Origin: Nageia nagi
Taxonomy: Eukaryota > Pinophyta
Assembly (NCBI GenBank): GCA_050084985.1
Contig: JBITNC010000001.1
Location: forward strand, 69,130,001 to 69,194,000
Direction: 5' to 3'
DNA: 64,000 nt
Below the pieces are notes generated by a model. It had not been told where the DNA came from, did no database searches, and was given only the letters and a program-made list of their open reading frames with translations. Positions 10,850 through 21,659 of the stretch are shown in pieces. Position 1 is the stretch's first letter. Each line of letters opens with the position of its first letter. Made by a program: the position numbers and the translations under genes.

Positions 10850-11452
10850 TGATCCAGGTGGATATTGGTGGCCACCTGCCTATTCCACTTGGGCCCCCAC
10901 CATTGTCTCTTTCAATTTGTTAGTGTCGGTATAACTTACTATTTTTAGCAATTTTGGGTCCTAAACTTCCAAAGCCATTTTGAGGCCCTAAATGACATTT
11001 TTTGGGCATCATCATTCATCATTTTATAAAATGAAATTTGTCCTAAAAGTTGTAGTCCTTAGATAGAGCTTTCTAATGAGGTATCATGTGCATCAAATAG
11101 AGATAGTATGCAAAAGTTACATCCCTGGGAAGTTGAAACACCAATCTACCCAAATAGGGCCCATAGTTTTGGCACTTCATCTCCTAGGGTTAGGTTTTTG
11201 GAATGTTTAGGGTTCTCCATTATTTCTCAATAATAAATAGGCCCTCAAGCCTCATTGTAATGCAATTTAGAGGCCTGTAGCCATAACATCTCTTCTCAGA
11301 GATAGCTACCAGTGCACTAGCTAGTTTTATTTTCATTATCTATAAGCAAATTTCATGCTTTGACATTAATGAAATGAAGTGTTATTTCTACTGCATCTCT
11401 ATATTTATGGTTATATGTTTATTCTATTATGTTCCTACATAAATCTATATCA
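10850..11452 (+). repeat. E2 right (3') LTR
   Basis: 603 bases, nearly the same as 7758-8359, starting TGATCC and ending ATATCA, followed by the TSD GCTTG (11453-11457). Confidence 0.93.
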
Positions 11453-11457
11453 GCTTG

Positions 11458-13005
11458 AGTTCCCTATAATGATGTATGAGCCTCATCTCTTTCTTGATAA
11501 TATCAATCCCTCTTAGCTCTATATCGATACATACATGAGTTCACCTGCACCAACTATTATTTAAGCTCATAAATATCACCTAGTAAAGTATTAATACTAG
11601 GAATTTGAGTTTCTAGGATATCACCTTTTTCATCATCATCTTTGCCTAGGGCAACTCCCTCCTTAGCTAGACTCACTACTCTCTCCTTTGAAATAAAATC
11701 CTTAGAAAGACTTGTCATCCTCTCCTCTCCTCACCTATCACTATATCACCTATGGCTACACCTACCTCCTCAACATCATCAATATGCTGACAAACATATA
11801 TACCCTCCATCATCATCACCACCCTTTAACTCAACATGCCACCAAGATCTAAACTTCTTAGTAATGCCAATATCATCTACCCTAGTATCATTCTTAATCA
11901 ATTGCTCCTCCTAAATAGGATCTAGCTCTACATACACCAAAGATTGAACACCATCCATTGGGATAGTACCCTCATTTTGATATAGCAATAGTGGAGGTGG
12001 AATGTCCTAAACAAAACCAAATTGATGGTGTACTCTCACAAACTAAAAAAACTTAAGAAAATCTAGCCATATGCCACTTAATAAATGTGGTTATCAAATA
12101 CTAGTAATCTCCCCTACAAGCCCAACCCAAATTAGATATAAAAGATAAGGTCTAAACCTCACCTGATCTAGAACTAACTGAGCTAGGATGTGGTGGTAAT
12201 AGGCCACATCTTGCCTAATGCCATATAATGGATAAATATAAAAATCATCATACCATCAAATGATGCTTGCCTCATACTCTAAATGGATATCAAAAGTAGC
12301 CATAGGTAAACCTAAAGGGTGAGCTATAGCAATATGCTTGAAAGCCCATGCTTATAAAGTGATAGTAACTAACAATGAGACATGATGCCCTTGAGAATAA
12401 AAGAATAGCTCTCTATAAATATGAGCTAATAGTGTAGGCACCCAAGCATACACTATCTCATGTTGTATCATATCTACTATAATCAGCAAAAGTGACCATG
12501 GAAATCTCCCACCACTAGTATCTGGGAAAGCATAACACTAAACTAATCCCATCAAATATGAAAAATGTATAGCCCCCATTTGATCCTCCATCCAATACAA
12601 GTAATATTAGATTCCTCCAAAAATAATCTTAAAAATAATAGTATCAACTCTATCTACTCCATAAATATATGAAATCACTAGTAAAGATCTAGCTCTATCT
12701 ACCACATGTTGTATCCTCTGACCATAGATAGGTAGTCTACATAATTGACGAATTCCTTTATAGTGATCACCATTTTCCTAGTTGGGAGATTAAAGGTCAA
12801 AAAATGAGCATCCCATATATCTAACAAAGCTACCAATAAAGGATACTCCTAATGAATGTGACCCATATATGGGCCCATGCCAAATTTGATCATTCTAAAA
12901 AATGTGTGATCATTAGGATCCAAAAAATCCTTACCCACCTAAATGATAGAAGGGTATCTACCATAAGGCTCAAAAATGTCTTGAACTTGTAAATTCATAA
13001 AAATT
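11458..13005 (-). pseudogene. Antisense plant-mobile-domain gene, main part (E1), broken
   Basis: Read on the minus strand from about 12998 this encodes a PMD protein matching the one in E3. It has GRYPSII, PYMGHI, EYPLLVALLDIWDAH, TFNLPTRKMVITI and then, after a one-base frame change near 12745, LCRLPIYGQR. Farther on are GGRFPWSLL, AHIYRELF, LGLPMATF and FGFVQDIPPPPL-like runs, and a KFRSWWHVEL segment. PMD proteins (Arabidopsis MAIN/MAIL1 type) act in the nucleus; copies are known inside plant transposons. Stops are frequent. The gene runs opposite to E1 gag-pol and ends beyond E2 at about 7243. The + strand open stretch 11642-11914 is a shadow. Confidence 0.75.
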
Positions 13006-13311
13006 AATTTAAAAAAAATGGGTGATTCAATATGAAATGCCAACATTCAAATGCTGGTGTTATAGAATCATCGGTATTTGACATCTAAACATCGATGATC
13101 CTAAAACCCTTCAGCTCTAGTCAGTGACCATAGTCGAGGGTTTGAAAATTTATTAACACAAATAGAAAGAAAGTCTAAACTACATTCTAATCTGATGGAA
13201 ACTTTTTAAGTACCTAATTATTATATTTTATAAGTAAAAAATTAAAACAAAATGGTTAAAATATCATATATAAGCAAAAATTAAAAAAATAAGGTTAGTT
13301 TAAAACCCTAC

Positions 13312-13349
13312 CTCTTCTTGGATAGGTCAAGAATGGCCAGTGGAGGCAT
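13312..13349 (-). other. Candidate first exon of the antisense PMD gene (E1)
   Basis: On the minus strand an ATG at 13349 opens twelve codons (MPPLAILDLSKK) and two extra bases, then AG|GTAGGG, a plausible 5' splice site at 13312/13311. E3 has a short ATG-led piece ending in AG|GTATTT at the same place relative to its PMD gene, also with two leftover bases. A matching acceptor in the right phase was not found in either copy, so this stays an inference. Confidence 0.35.
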
Positions 13350-14095
13350 GATAGTTTTGTCAGATATTGATAGCTAATAACACTATAAAAAGTACAAAAA
13401 ATAAATGACACCTAGCAAATAAGAAAATGACCAAATAAGATAAAAAGTAATAATTAAATTTAAACCTTTTTCTTTTTATAATCCTATGATTTGGAATGTC
13501 AATGTCTGTATAGTGAATGCTAGTGATTCATTGATAAACACCAGTGTTTTAAGTATACTACCAATGATTTAAGCAAAAAAAAGGGGGGGTTATGATTATA
13601 TTTTTCTAAGAAACTTAAACTTCATGCATAAAATATTTTGATAATACTTCTTAAGCTATTGTCAATTTTGCAAATATCAAAAAAAAAATGTGATAAATCA
13701 TTATTACATAAGATTACTTTGAAACCTTATTATTGGGATAAAGGAAAACACCATCAAAAACCCATATACTAAAGAAATACTTATATGGTACATGTGTGCT
13801 TAGACATGCAAAATGACATAATAGAAATGTCATGCAACTATCACACAAGCTCAATGCATTGTAATATTGAAAATAATCATTTCTGAAGTATATCCAAATT
13901 TATTTACAAAACACATCAAATGTTAAATGAAAACACATTTTATCATAATTTGATAGATCAAAATTTTGACTGACATAAGAAATTGAGTAAAAATTTCTAT
14001 CACAAAAAACCTCAAAGATAATTAGATAAAATAATAATTTAAAGCTTCCCATTCTATGTTTTTGAACTATTAACCTCATCTTTGGTTAATAATTC
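13350..14095. other. E1 3' untranslated spacer with short-motif clusters
   Basis: No gene seen. Short related words (CAATGA, TCATTG, CCAGTG) cluster at 13490-13570 and again inside the LTR at 14160-14245. An A8G7 purine run at 13575-13589 resembles a second polypurine tract. Confidence 0.5.
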
Positions 14096-14109
14096 AAAAA
14101 GGGGAAAAA
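14096..14109 (+). other. E1 polypurine tract
   Basis: A-rich then GGGG then A-rich purines (AAAAAGGGGAAAAA) sit directly before TGTAGACACC, the same LTR start as E3 (TGTAGACACT). This fixes the 3' LTR boundary and + orientation of E1. Confidence 0.82.
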
Positions 14110-14803
14110 TGTAGACACCAAAATATGATCCACTTATACATTAAAAAATCAAAAGACTTAAAATATCGATGATTAGGATACAATCACTTGTAATCAATAA
14201 AAGTCATTGGCATTCACTTATGATCACCAATGACTCTACAACAAAAAAATCAAAACTCAAAAAATAGAAGATGAACTATAAGTTTCATCCTCTCTAAAAA
14301 AGTATGGATAGAGAGGGTTATTCATTAATTGCATTGTCACCAAACATGAAATGTTTTTGGTAATTTCAAGCTGGTGATAAACTTTGACTCCCCCTTTTCA
14401 GCCTTCTAGAATTCCAAAAATGCACATTAAAAAAATCTAAACATACATGAGGAAAATTGATAATAGAAAAAAAAAATTGAAGTAGACTTATGTTGCTAAA
14501 ATGAAGATTGAACTATGAGGTTTATTTCAATTTGATTATTGTTATATGCTTTTCTTCCTTATGTTAAGATTTCAAAAAAGTACAGGTATGTTTTAATGTG
14601 TTGTTTGAGAATGTGTGTAGGGTTCATAGGTGTTAAGATGTAGCAAAATTCAAAGGTATCATAGATATAGATGAAAAAAAGCCAAAACTTGAGAGAATGA
14701 TTCAAATCAATCATAAGATTTGAAATCACACAATCACTAATGACTTGATATTGGGTGTTAGCATTTCACCTTAGTTATTAGAGTTCTGATAAGGGTCACC
14801 AAT
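14110..14803 (+). repeat. E1 3' LTR, first segment (split by E3)
   Basis: Starts TGTAGACACC after the PPT and runs to the E3 insertion point. The right-hand remainder starts at 33549 after the duplicated CCAGT. No second copy lies in the window, so the LTR end is unknown. The segment holds clusters of TCATTG/CAATGA words near 14160-14245 and 14700-14800. Confidence 0.75.
14799..14803. repeat. Target-site duplication of E3, left copy (CCAAT)
   Basis: CCAAT before the left LTR corresponds to CCAGT at 33544-33548 after the right LTR, differing by one A/G transition. Confidence 0.75.
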
Positions 14804-15937
14804 TGTGTATATCAAATTATGAACCTAAAATGTAATTTAGATAGATAAATCATTCAACATAATTAATCATGAACATATTCGACAATACACATCAATAATA
14901 ATAATGATATTATATTCTAAAATATTGGAATACAAAAAGCGAGTTTTTATTGATCTATTTTAATCAGCATCGACAGCGATCGTTGTGGATCGGTAACGGT
15001 CGATAATGGATCGGCAATGATCAGTGCGGATCGGTAACGATTGAAGCATGACTCTGCATTCTCTATCCCATCATTATGCTCATTGTAAACTTTTGGCCTC
15101 TATTATCGATCTGGTGAATCATCATCGATCGATCTTTGAATCATCGATGATCAGATCTGTAAGCACTTGAGTAATATTTTCACAGAATTTTGAAATGTTT
15201 TTTATTTATTCCTTGTTGTTCTCTTTCATGCTTACTTCCATCATTCTTTTTCTGTATTGACCCTGCACACAGAAAACAAATGAAACATCAAAAGCATACT
15301 TGCTCATACATATGAATCAGCAAATGAATAACATAATATGGAAATATAATTAATATGAGATTTGCTATTGATCAAGCTTACAATCTTTTGCTAATAATCT
15401 CCTGATTTGATTTTGGTAGAGCTTCGCTATAGTAAAATTGGGTCCCCTTTGTTCACCTACAGAGCTTCAATTTATAAGCTTCAAGGTTTGTTATTCATTT
15501 GTTTTGGCATCACAAGATTCCAAGTAACCTCCCGAACTAAATTTTGAGGTGTTATTATCTTCCATCTGTATCCATGATTACAAATTGTACGTATTAGGCT
15601 ATTCTAGGATTAGATTTGTCTATTGCTTAACTATTCAAGGATCATCAATGATCCTGAGAGATTTTTGATGATCGTATCAGATCGTCGCCAATTACTTAGC
15701 GATTTTATATTAACATTAGAATGGTCGCTCTATGGTCATTTTTTAATGACAAGGGTCGTAATACCACTTGTTTTATATATGTTCGAAAAGATTGATTCGA
15801 TAATATAATTTTAAATCTTGTTTAATGCTTTTATAAGGAGTTATAATTATTTTAATGTGATATATATTAGAAAAATACTTATTTTATTTATTTATATATT
15901 ATTAAATTAAAGATAGGGTTTATTTTGAGTGTCTACA
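14804..15937 (-). repeat. E3 3' LTR (left copy)
   Basis: 1134 bases repeated at 32412-33543. In element sense it starts TGTAGACACT and ends ATATACACA. Differences between copies are mostly C/T and G/A, many at CpG sites. Two clusters of GATCG/CGATGATC words (about 14965-15145 and 15638-15705) stand out against the AT-rich remainder. Confidence 0.95.
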
Positions 15938-15952
15938 TTTTGCCCCTTTTTT
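15938..15952 (-). other. E3 polypurine tract
   Basis: On the minus strand AAAAAAGGGGCAAAA abuts the TGTAGACACT start of the 3' LTR, the same form as the PPT of E1. Confidence 0.85.
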
Positions 15953-16827
15953 GAATTATCAACCAAAGATAGGGTTGATAATTTCAAAAAATATATAATG
16001 AGAAGCCTTGTTGTTTGATAAAGTTGATAACTTCAGAAGTGACTATTTTTGGTATGATGACATATTGAGCTTGTGTGACAGTTGCATGACATTTCTGTTA
16101 TGTCATTTTGCATGTCTAAGCGCACCTATACTGTATAAGTTTTCTTTAGTATATGAATTGTAATAGTGTTGTCCTTTGTCCTGACAACAAGGTTTTGAGA
16201 TGATCTCTTACATCTTGTGATTGTTTTGCCATTTGAGCTCAGACTTAGTCTGATCTATTTTTCGCATTTGACTTAGTCAAGGATCGTTGACAATCTTTTA
16301 TGATTGTTAATGATTGTAAAGTGATCGTCGTGGATTTATATAGTAAAAATACTATCTTTATAATAGTATATTTTGCTATGAATATCTTAATTTCTTGTGT
16401 TTAGACTTGTTTTGATAGCGATTTTAATCATTTTACCCTAGTAAGTTTACTCAATACTAGTCCTTCATGTGCCAATGTATTTTGTAGTCATGTGACATTG
16501 GAGCATTCTTCTAGGCAAAAAATAATGTGATTTATAATGTGTTCACTTTCACCTTAGTGAACGAAGCTTTTTAATTTTTTGTCTATACACAAATAAATTT
16601 TAAGTTATTTAAAGAAAATATACTTCATTTTATACATTTTCAAATAATATAAATCGTCGATGATTACTTATGAATCGTCACCGATCAATAATCACTAACG
16701 ATTCGTGATGCGAGGGTTTTTAAAACAAAATAGTTTTCATTTGAATTTTACCTATCGTTTGCTATTTTGATTTTTGTCCTTTCTTATTTGTCCTTTTCAT
16801 CTCTTTACCAATTTTTCTGTAAATTAT
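15953..16827 (+). promoter_or_regulatory. Spacer upstream of the antisense PMD gene with CGAT-rich motif clusters
   Basis: No coding sequence is seen. Clusters of GATC/ATCG words occur near 16265-16335 and 16655-16730 in otherwise AT-rich sequence. The position, upstream of the + strand PMD gene and adjoining the LTR, would suit a promoter for antisense transcription, but no defined promoter element is clear. The call rests on position and motif clustering only. Confidence 0.3.
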
Positions 16828-16878
16828 ATGGCACCACGTAAAAGGATTTCGACAAAGGCAAATCAATCTCAAAGGAGG
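16828..16878 (+). other. Candidate first exon of the antisense PMD gene (E3)
   Basis: ATG at 16828 opens a basic peptide (MAPRKRISTKANQSQR plus two bases), followed by AG|GTATTT. An acceptor-like T-rich tract ending TTTTTTAG at 17367 precedes the PMD frame. The equivalent place in E1 (13349-13312) also has a short ATG-led piece ending in AG|GTA with the same phase. The phase does not join cleanly to the PMD frame through the obvious acceptor, so either an indel has occurred or the model is wrong. Confidence 0.38.
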
Positions 16879-17059
16879 TATTTCAACCATCCATTTCTTT
16901 GTTTTTTGTTTTTTTTTTCGGTATTAGGTTGATAGTAGTTATTTAAATTCTTTATCTATATTGTTAGTATAATGTAGATTGTATTACAATAGGCTTTTAT
17001 GGTTTTTATATTTATTTTATGTATATTTTAAAAACCCTAGCTGAGGGTCTATGCCTCAG

Positions 17060-17195
17060 CTATGATTTTTATATAATCATCAGCGATTTTGTCGATCGTG
17101 ATGATCTCTCAGATCATCGTCGATTGTAAGGATCGGCAACGATCTATTTGAGTCATCATAGATCGCTTAACACGATCGATGATGATCCTAAACAA
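17060..17195. repeat. CGATGATC-word cluster
   Basis: Overlapping GATCG, CGATC, GATGATC and ATCATCG words are packed into about 135 bases just upstream of the PMD exon, including partial palindromes (GATCATCGTCGATTG, CGATCGATGATGATC). The same word family occurs in the E3 LTRs and leader. Confidence 0.6.
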
Positions 17196-17367
17196 ACTTT
17201 TTGCTATGTTTTTTTTTTGTGTGCTTAGTATAATTAATTAGCATATTTTAATATTTATTATTTTAATATAATGTATTTTAATAGTAGGGTTTTGTTTTCT
17301 TAGTTCTAATCAATTTTTTTTTTAAATGTTTTTTTTTATACTAAAATTTCATGTCTATCTTTTTTAG

Positions 17368-19397
17368 GTTTCAGAGGTTTTTACTTCCAAGGGTCATTAC
17401 CCTTAGATTCTCCATGACCTTAGTGGTCGAGTACCTGACTCAGATCATGCTTTTCTTCGTGATGTTGGTTTTGGAGTGGCCCCATATATGTGTCGTATCC
17501 AAAAGGACCTTGCAATTTTAGCTACCCTTTTTGAGAGATGGGATCCAGTGATCAATGCTTTTCATCTACCTATTGGTCCTATTACTATTACATTGGAGGA
17601 TATCCATTGCATTTTGAGACTTCCAGTCTGAGGCATGGATATAGTTCTTCTTCAGACTAGAGAGGAGGCTCGACCTTTGGTGAGGGAGCTTTTTGGGGAT
17701 GATGTGGTTGAGGAGTTATGGTTCAGATTCAGGTAGGAGGCCTGATGTATTATCAGTTTTGGTGAGGATTATCAGAGGAGGAGCATCCTGCATATCTTTG
17801 CATTACCTATCTTATGGGATGCATCATGTGTTATGGTGCACCAGATGCTGGTGGTGGGAGATTTCCTTGGGCTCTGATGGGTGTACTTCATCAGATGATG
17901 ACTTTGAGGATCAATTTTGCTTGGGCTCCTTCATTATTAGCCCTTATTTATAGAGAGCTTTATTTATTGGTATGGAATCTGAGAGTTGTAGTAGCTACCA
18001 CACTTATTTTATAGGCATGGGCATATGAACATATTTATCCTTACCAGCCTTTAGGATTACCTGATCCTATGTATACCACTTGTAGATATCCATCAGGTAT
18101 TCAATGTTGGAGCCATTTATTGGTTATTCCTCGTAGAGATGGCATTCAAAGAGATGTTACCTTCTATAGATAGCTCCTGAGCAGTTTGACTCCTGGTCAG
18201 ATCCAATGCAGGATTGGTTTATAGATTTCTAATTTTGTTGAGACTAGTTTCCATTTATATGGGACTAGACAGGCTATATTTTTATAGGGTCCTCAGATAG
18301 GTATTATGGAGTATTTTCATTATGATTGGTTTCATCGATAGTTTGGTCTCCCTCAGGACATTCCACCTCCACCCCTCTGGTATCTTCATCCAGGGGATGC
18401 TCCTGTATCAGGTGTTTCTATGTTGTCTTATTCACCTATGGTTCTTAGAGCTAGTGAGGATATCTCGAATGAGGATATGCCTGTGGATGATGTGGGTACT
18501 TCAAAGGGTTTTGCATCATGGTGGGATACTGAGATGGTAGAGTTTTTTGGGAGTGAGATGACCATTAAGTGTCTTGCTTAGAGGACTCGAGTGGATACAA
18601 CTCCAGAGGTAGTGACTGAGGAGCCTGTTGGTACTACTGGTAGAGATGATTTTACTATGGTAGATTTTGAGGGTTTTGATGTTGGGGGTACGATTGGAGA
18701 GATTCCAGAGACTAAGGAAGTTAGATTTTAGTAGCTTGAGGTTCCTACTCAAACTACTTTTGAGCAAGGGGAGTCTAGTGGGAGGAGTGCTGCTTCTTAT
18801 GAGGTTGAGATCGTAGAGCTCCAGTATGTGATTGAGGAGCTTCACACCCTTCAAGATGCTTCTACTTTAGAGTTGGCTAGTTTGAGAGGAGATATTGCAT
18901 CCTTAAGGACTAAGATGATAGCTCTCAGACATTTTGACAATGCTCATGTGAGATATAGATCTGAGTGAGATACCCTTCATTGATCTCTGATGGATGCTAA
19001 CACTTGTATTGCTAAGTTATCTAGTGGGGTTGCAGATCTGGGTGTTGGTACTCCCATTCCTTCTATATACGAGCATGTAGATCAGTTGAGAGAGTGAGAT
19101 TATTATCGTAGGGCTATGGAGCTTTGGTTACCTAGTTTCCCAAGATATTTTTTAGATGGTCCTAGTTCACCACCTAGGCCAGCACCAAGGTTTCCTCATT
19201 CACTAGTTTTAGGTGGCTTAGGTCCTTTTGGGAGTCACGGTCATCATGCAGCATCAATTTCATGATCTCAGTCTACTACTAGGGGTGTATCTCCTCAGAC
19301 ATATGCTATAGGTTTGAGATCTATTACTAGGGATGAGGGTTCCTCAGAGCATCCTAATGATCCTCATGATGATGTTGTATCTACTGGAGGACATTGA
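17368..19397 (+). pseudogene. Antisense plant-mobile-domain (PMD) gene (E3), broken
   Basis: The conserved PMD fold is readable from 17368: VFTSKGHYP, then DHAFLRDVGFG, RIQKDLAILATLFERWDP, INAFHLPIGPITITLEDIH and LRLPV. After frame changes between about 17700 and 17800 it continues as YGAPDAGGGRFPWALM, LALIYRELYL, LGLPDPMY, QDIPPPPLWYL and FASWWDTEM. A predicted coiled coil follows (about 18800-18960; VEIVELQYVIEELHTLQD), then a Ser/Pro-rich tail ending at the TGA at 19395-19397. Around ten stops break it. PMD proteins are nuclear and linked to transposon silencing and splicing in Arabidopsis; transposon-borne copies are known. Here it converges on ORF3. The same gene is in E1, 13005-7243. 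Confidence 0.82.
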
Positions 19398-20270
19398 TAT
19401 TCCATTTTTGATGATATATATATGTACTTTTATTTATGGTTATTATGGCTCATGTTGATATGATGATTATGGTGTTATATTTTCTTGATGTACTGCTTAT
19501 ATTATTTTTATTGTGTGATGGATAAACTGATGACATGTTATGATATTTCTATGATTCTTGATGTATGATTTTACATTTTCTATATAGATTTGTGATGAAA
19601 ATAAGTATGATGTGATATAATGTAGAAAACATAATTGTCTTTTAATTACTTGATGATGAATAGATGTTAATGATAGATGTAATTTTCAGAATGTATGATG
19701 CATAAATATAATTATGGACTATATGATGTATAATTTTGAAAATACTTTTTTTTTTAAATAATGATAAAATATATATAACATATATCAACAAATTAATTTG
19801 ATTATGTTACTAATATAAAAATTAATTTGATAATAAGTATGATTATAATTGCTATAAATAATAAATCTAATTTATAATTTTAATAAATTAAGCTACTTTA
19901 AGTTATTGATAATGTGAAATAACATAATTTGTTTAAATAACTGATTGATTATAAATTGTGGCTAATTAACTTGTTAATTAATTTAATAATTAATAACATA
20001 TTTTATAAATGATGACAATGGTTTTATGTGATGTATGCAAACATGGTTTAGATTTGGTAACTAATCATTAATATCCTAGTTTCTAATGATAACTTAATAA
20101 ATCTTTTAGTACATCATTTAAAAAATGAATTTAAATTTTTATATTGACTTTAGATATTATTTAAAATATCTAAAATATGTATATTAACTTAATTAATTAA
20201 GAATCATTATTTTCAAATATTAAATCTTCTAGATTTTAAGATTATTTAAGGACATATTTTTATTAAATTT
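19398..20270. other. AT-rich intergenic spacer of E3
   Basis: Nothing coding is visible; the sequence is over 75% A+T with many TTAATTAA-like words. It holds the 3' flank of the antisense PMD gene. At 20250-20300 lies the block conserved with E1 (GAATCAGATGCATCATTTTC). Confidence 0.5.
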
Positions 20271-20357
20271 TTTGCAGAATCAGATGCATCATTTTCTGCA
20301 CTTGGCAATTTTTTATAATAAACCACTTGACATGGTAAACTAATTCTTTATGGATGT

Positions 20358-20720
20358 TATGAACATTAACTTTATCTTGGTCAGGAGAACAATAACTACT
20401 CATTCTTATCCTTTCCAAAGAAAAGCAAATTTTAATAATGTTCAAAGGTAATAGATACTAATGACGTATGGATGCATATGAACATTAATTTTATCTTGGT
20501 TAGGAGAACAATAAATAATCATTCTCATCCTTACCAAAGAAAAGCAAATTTTAATAATGTTCAAAGGTAATAGGTATATAGTAAACATGAATTAACATGA
20601 CACACTAGTGACTTTATGGATGTATATGAACATTAACTTTATCTTGGTCAGGAGAACAATAACTAATCATTCTTATCCTTACCAAAGAAAAACATATTTT
20701 AATAATGTTCAAAGGTAATA
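20358..20720. repeat. Three copies of a 97-base repeat
   Basis: Units start at 20358, 20477 and 20625, each opening TATGAACATTAA(C/T)TTTAT and ending TTCAAAGGTAATA. They are roughly 93-96% alike by eye and separated by 22-50 bases of unrelated sequence that ends with a GGATG-TATG-like word. They lie between the PMD gene and ORF3 of E3. The spacing is irregular and there are only three copies, so this is not a CRISPR array. Confidence 0.85.
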
Positions 20721-21014
20721 TATAATAGTAAAAAATGGGTTTAACAAAATGAAATGAATCATCCTAAACACCAACAAATTATATAATATGAAGGATACTC
20801 ATTATAACAAAAAGATTAAGTGACCTTTGAATTAATAACCAAGTTATTATAACATCTACCTTATCTTTCTTTATTTCAAGATTTAACAACCTAAGATGAT
20901 ATCAAACAATATTATTATATGTTGATAAAAAACCTAAAACTCTGTGTGTGTAGTGACATTCATTTCCCTTCTTAGATCATTTGACATGGAATTATCTTAG
21001 AAACATTAATGAGC

Positions 21015-21166
21015 TACTCCATCCATATGGAATGTATAGAGGTCCATAGAAAGTTACTTAGCTACCTTGATCCCGCTACAACCTTGCTCTACTGCCAGTC
21101 AAGCATCCATAGCCCTGGTAGAGGATATTGTAATCACCCAAGAATCATTGATATTATGTAATAAAT

Positions 21167-21212
<46 letters not shown>

Positions 21213-21290
21213 TCATATCTTTTACTCTTTTTTTTTTTTTCCAAATGATTCTTGGGTTCGGGATGAAGCAAATAATAGGATAGATATGTA
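21015..21290 (-). other. Conserved block downstream of ORF3 (E3)
   Basis: On the minus strand, CTTCATCCCGAACCCAAG (about 21266-21249), a poly-A tract (21240-21227) and, after the AT run, a segment at 21140-21050 (GGGCTATGGATGC, GTAGCGGGATC) match E1 6300-6470 in the same order. Conservation between two otherwise diverged elements in this noncoding interval points to a function, perhaps transcript ending or RNA packaging, or a small exon. Confidence 0.5.
21170..21209. repeat. (AT)n microsatellite
   Basis: An uninterrupted 40-base alternating A/T run inside the conserved 3' block of E3, in the same interval as the (AT)n run of E1. Confidence 0.95.
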
Positions 21291-21659
21291 ATTTTTCACT
21301 CTTAATGTTTCTAAAATAATTTCATTCAAATTCTCTTAGAATTCCTTAATGTATTAAGTGTTTGGAGTTTTTGATTTTTCTTCAAACATACAAATTTTAT
21401 GTTTTTCTATCATCTAGGGTATGTCATTTCTTTTAAAAAGAAAAGATAAAGTGAATGTAGTGATAACAAGGAGATTATTCTAAGGTAACCTTTTCATACA
21501 TTACACATTTACTAGATAATCACTGTTATGATGACATGCAACATATATTTACATCATACAAGGGCAAGGCACCCAATTGCCAAGTGACCTCTAGATATTT
21601 CCATCTAGGTATATTTTATAATTTTATAATTTTTATGTATTTTATGATTTTTCAAATTT

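Larger units (their letters stand above)
7758..11452 (+). mobile_element. E2: internally deleted chromovirus-type Ty3/gypsy element, 3.7 kb
   Basis: Two 0.6 kb LTRs starting TGATCC and ending in TTA/TCA, a PBS and a PPT are all in place, flanked by the perfect 5-base duplication GCTTG. Gag and protease remnants are followed directly by the integrase C-terminal part and a degenerate chromodomain. RT, RNase H and the integrase core are missing. The element lies inside the antisense PMD gene of E1, so it is younger than E1. The LTRs differ by a few per cent by eye, with one patch of small insertions. Confidence 0.93.
1..14803 (+). mobile_element. E1: old Tat-type Ty3/gypsy element, 5' end outside window, 3' LTR split by E3
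   Basis: Gag, protease, reverse transcriptase, two RNase H domains and a post-pol ORF3 occur in order on the + strand. They are followed by an antisense PMD gene, a polypurine tract and an LTR start (TGTAGACACC) at 14110. The LTR is cut at 14803 by E3 and resumes after 33548. The 5' LTR and the start of gag lie before the window. The second, archaeal-type RNase H is the hallmark of the Tat lineage (established knowledge). Every coding part has stops and frameshifts and the integrase is missing. E2 is inserted at 7758-11452. E3 is a better-preserved relative with the same plan, which makes the domain calls here secure. Confidence 0.88.

Noticed and set aside
7255-11914. Plus-strand open stretches at 7255-7539 and 11642-11914
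   Set aside because: The minus strand encodes the PMD protein here, with similarity to the E3 copy; the + frames have no homology.
18516-18854. Minus-strand 112-codon open stretch
   Set aside because: It lies opposite the coiled-coil part of the PMD gene and its Leu/Ser-rich translation has no family features; it is a shadow frame.
20358-20720. CRISPR-like array
   Set aside because: Only three long units with unequal spacers, inside a plant retrotransposon.
21170-21209. AT run as replication origin or matrix attachment site
   Set aside because: Simple alternating AT runs are common and nothing else supports such a role.
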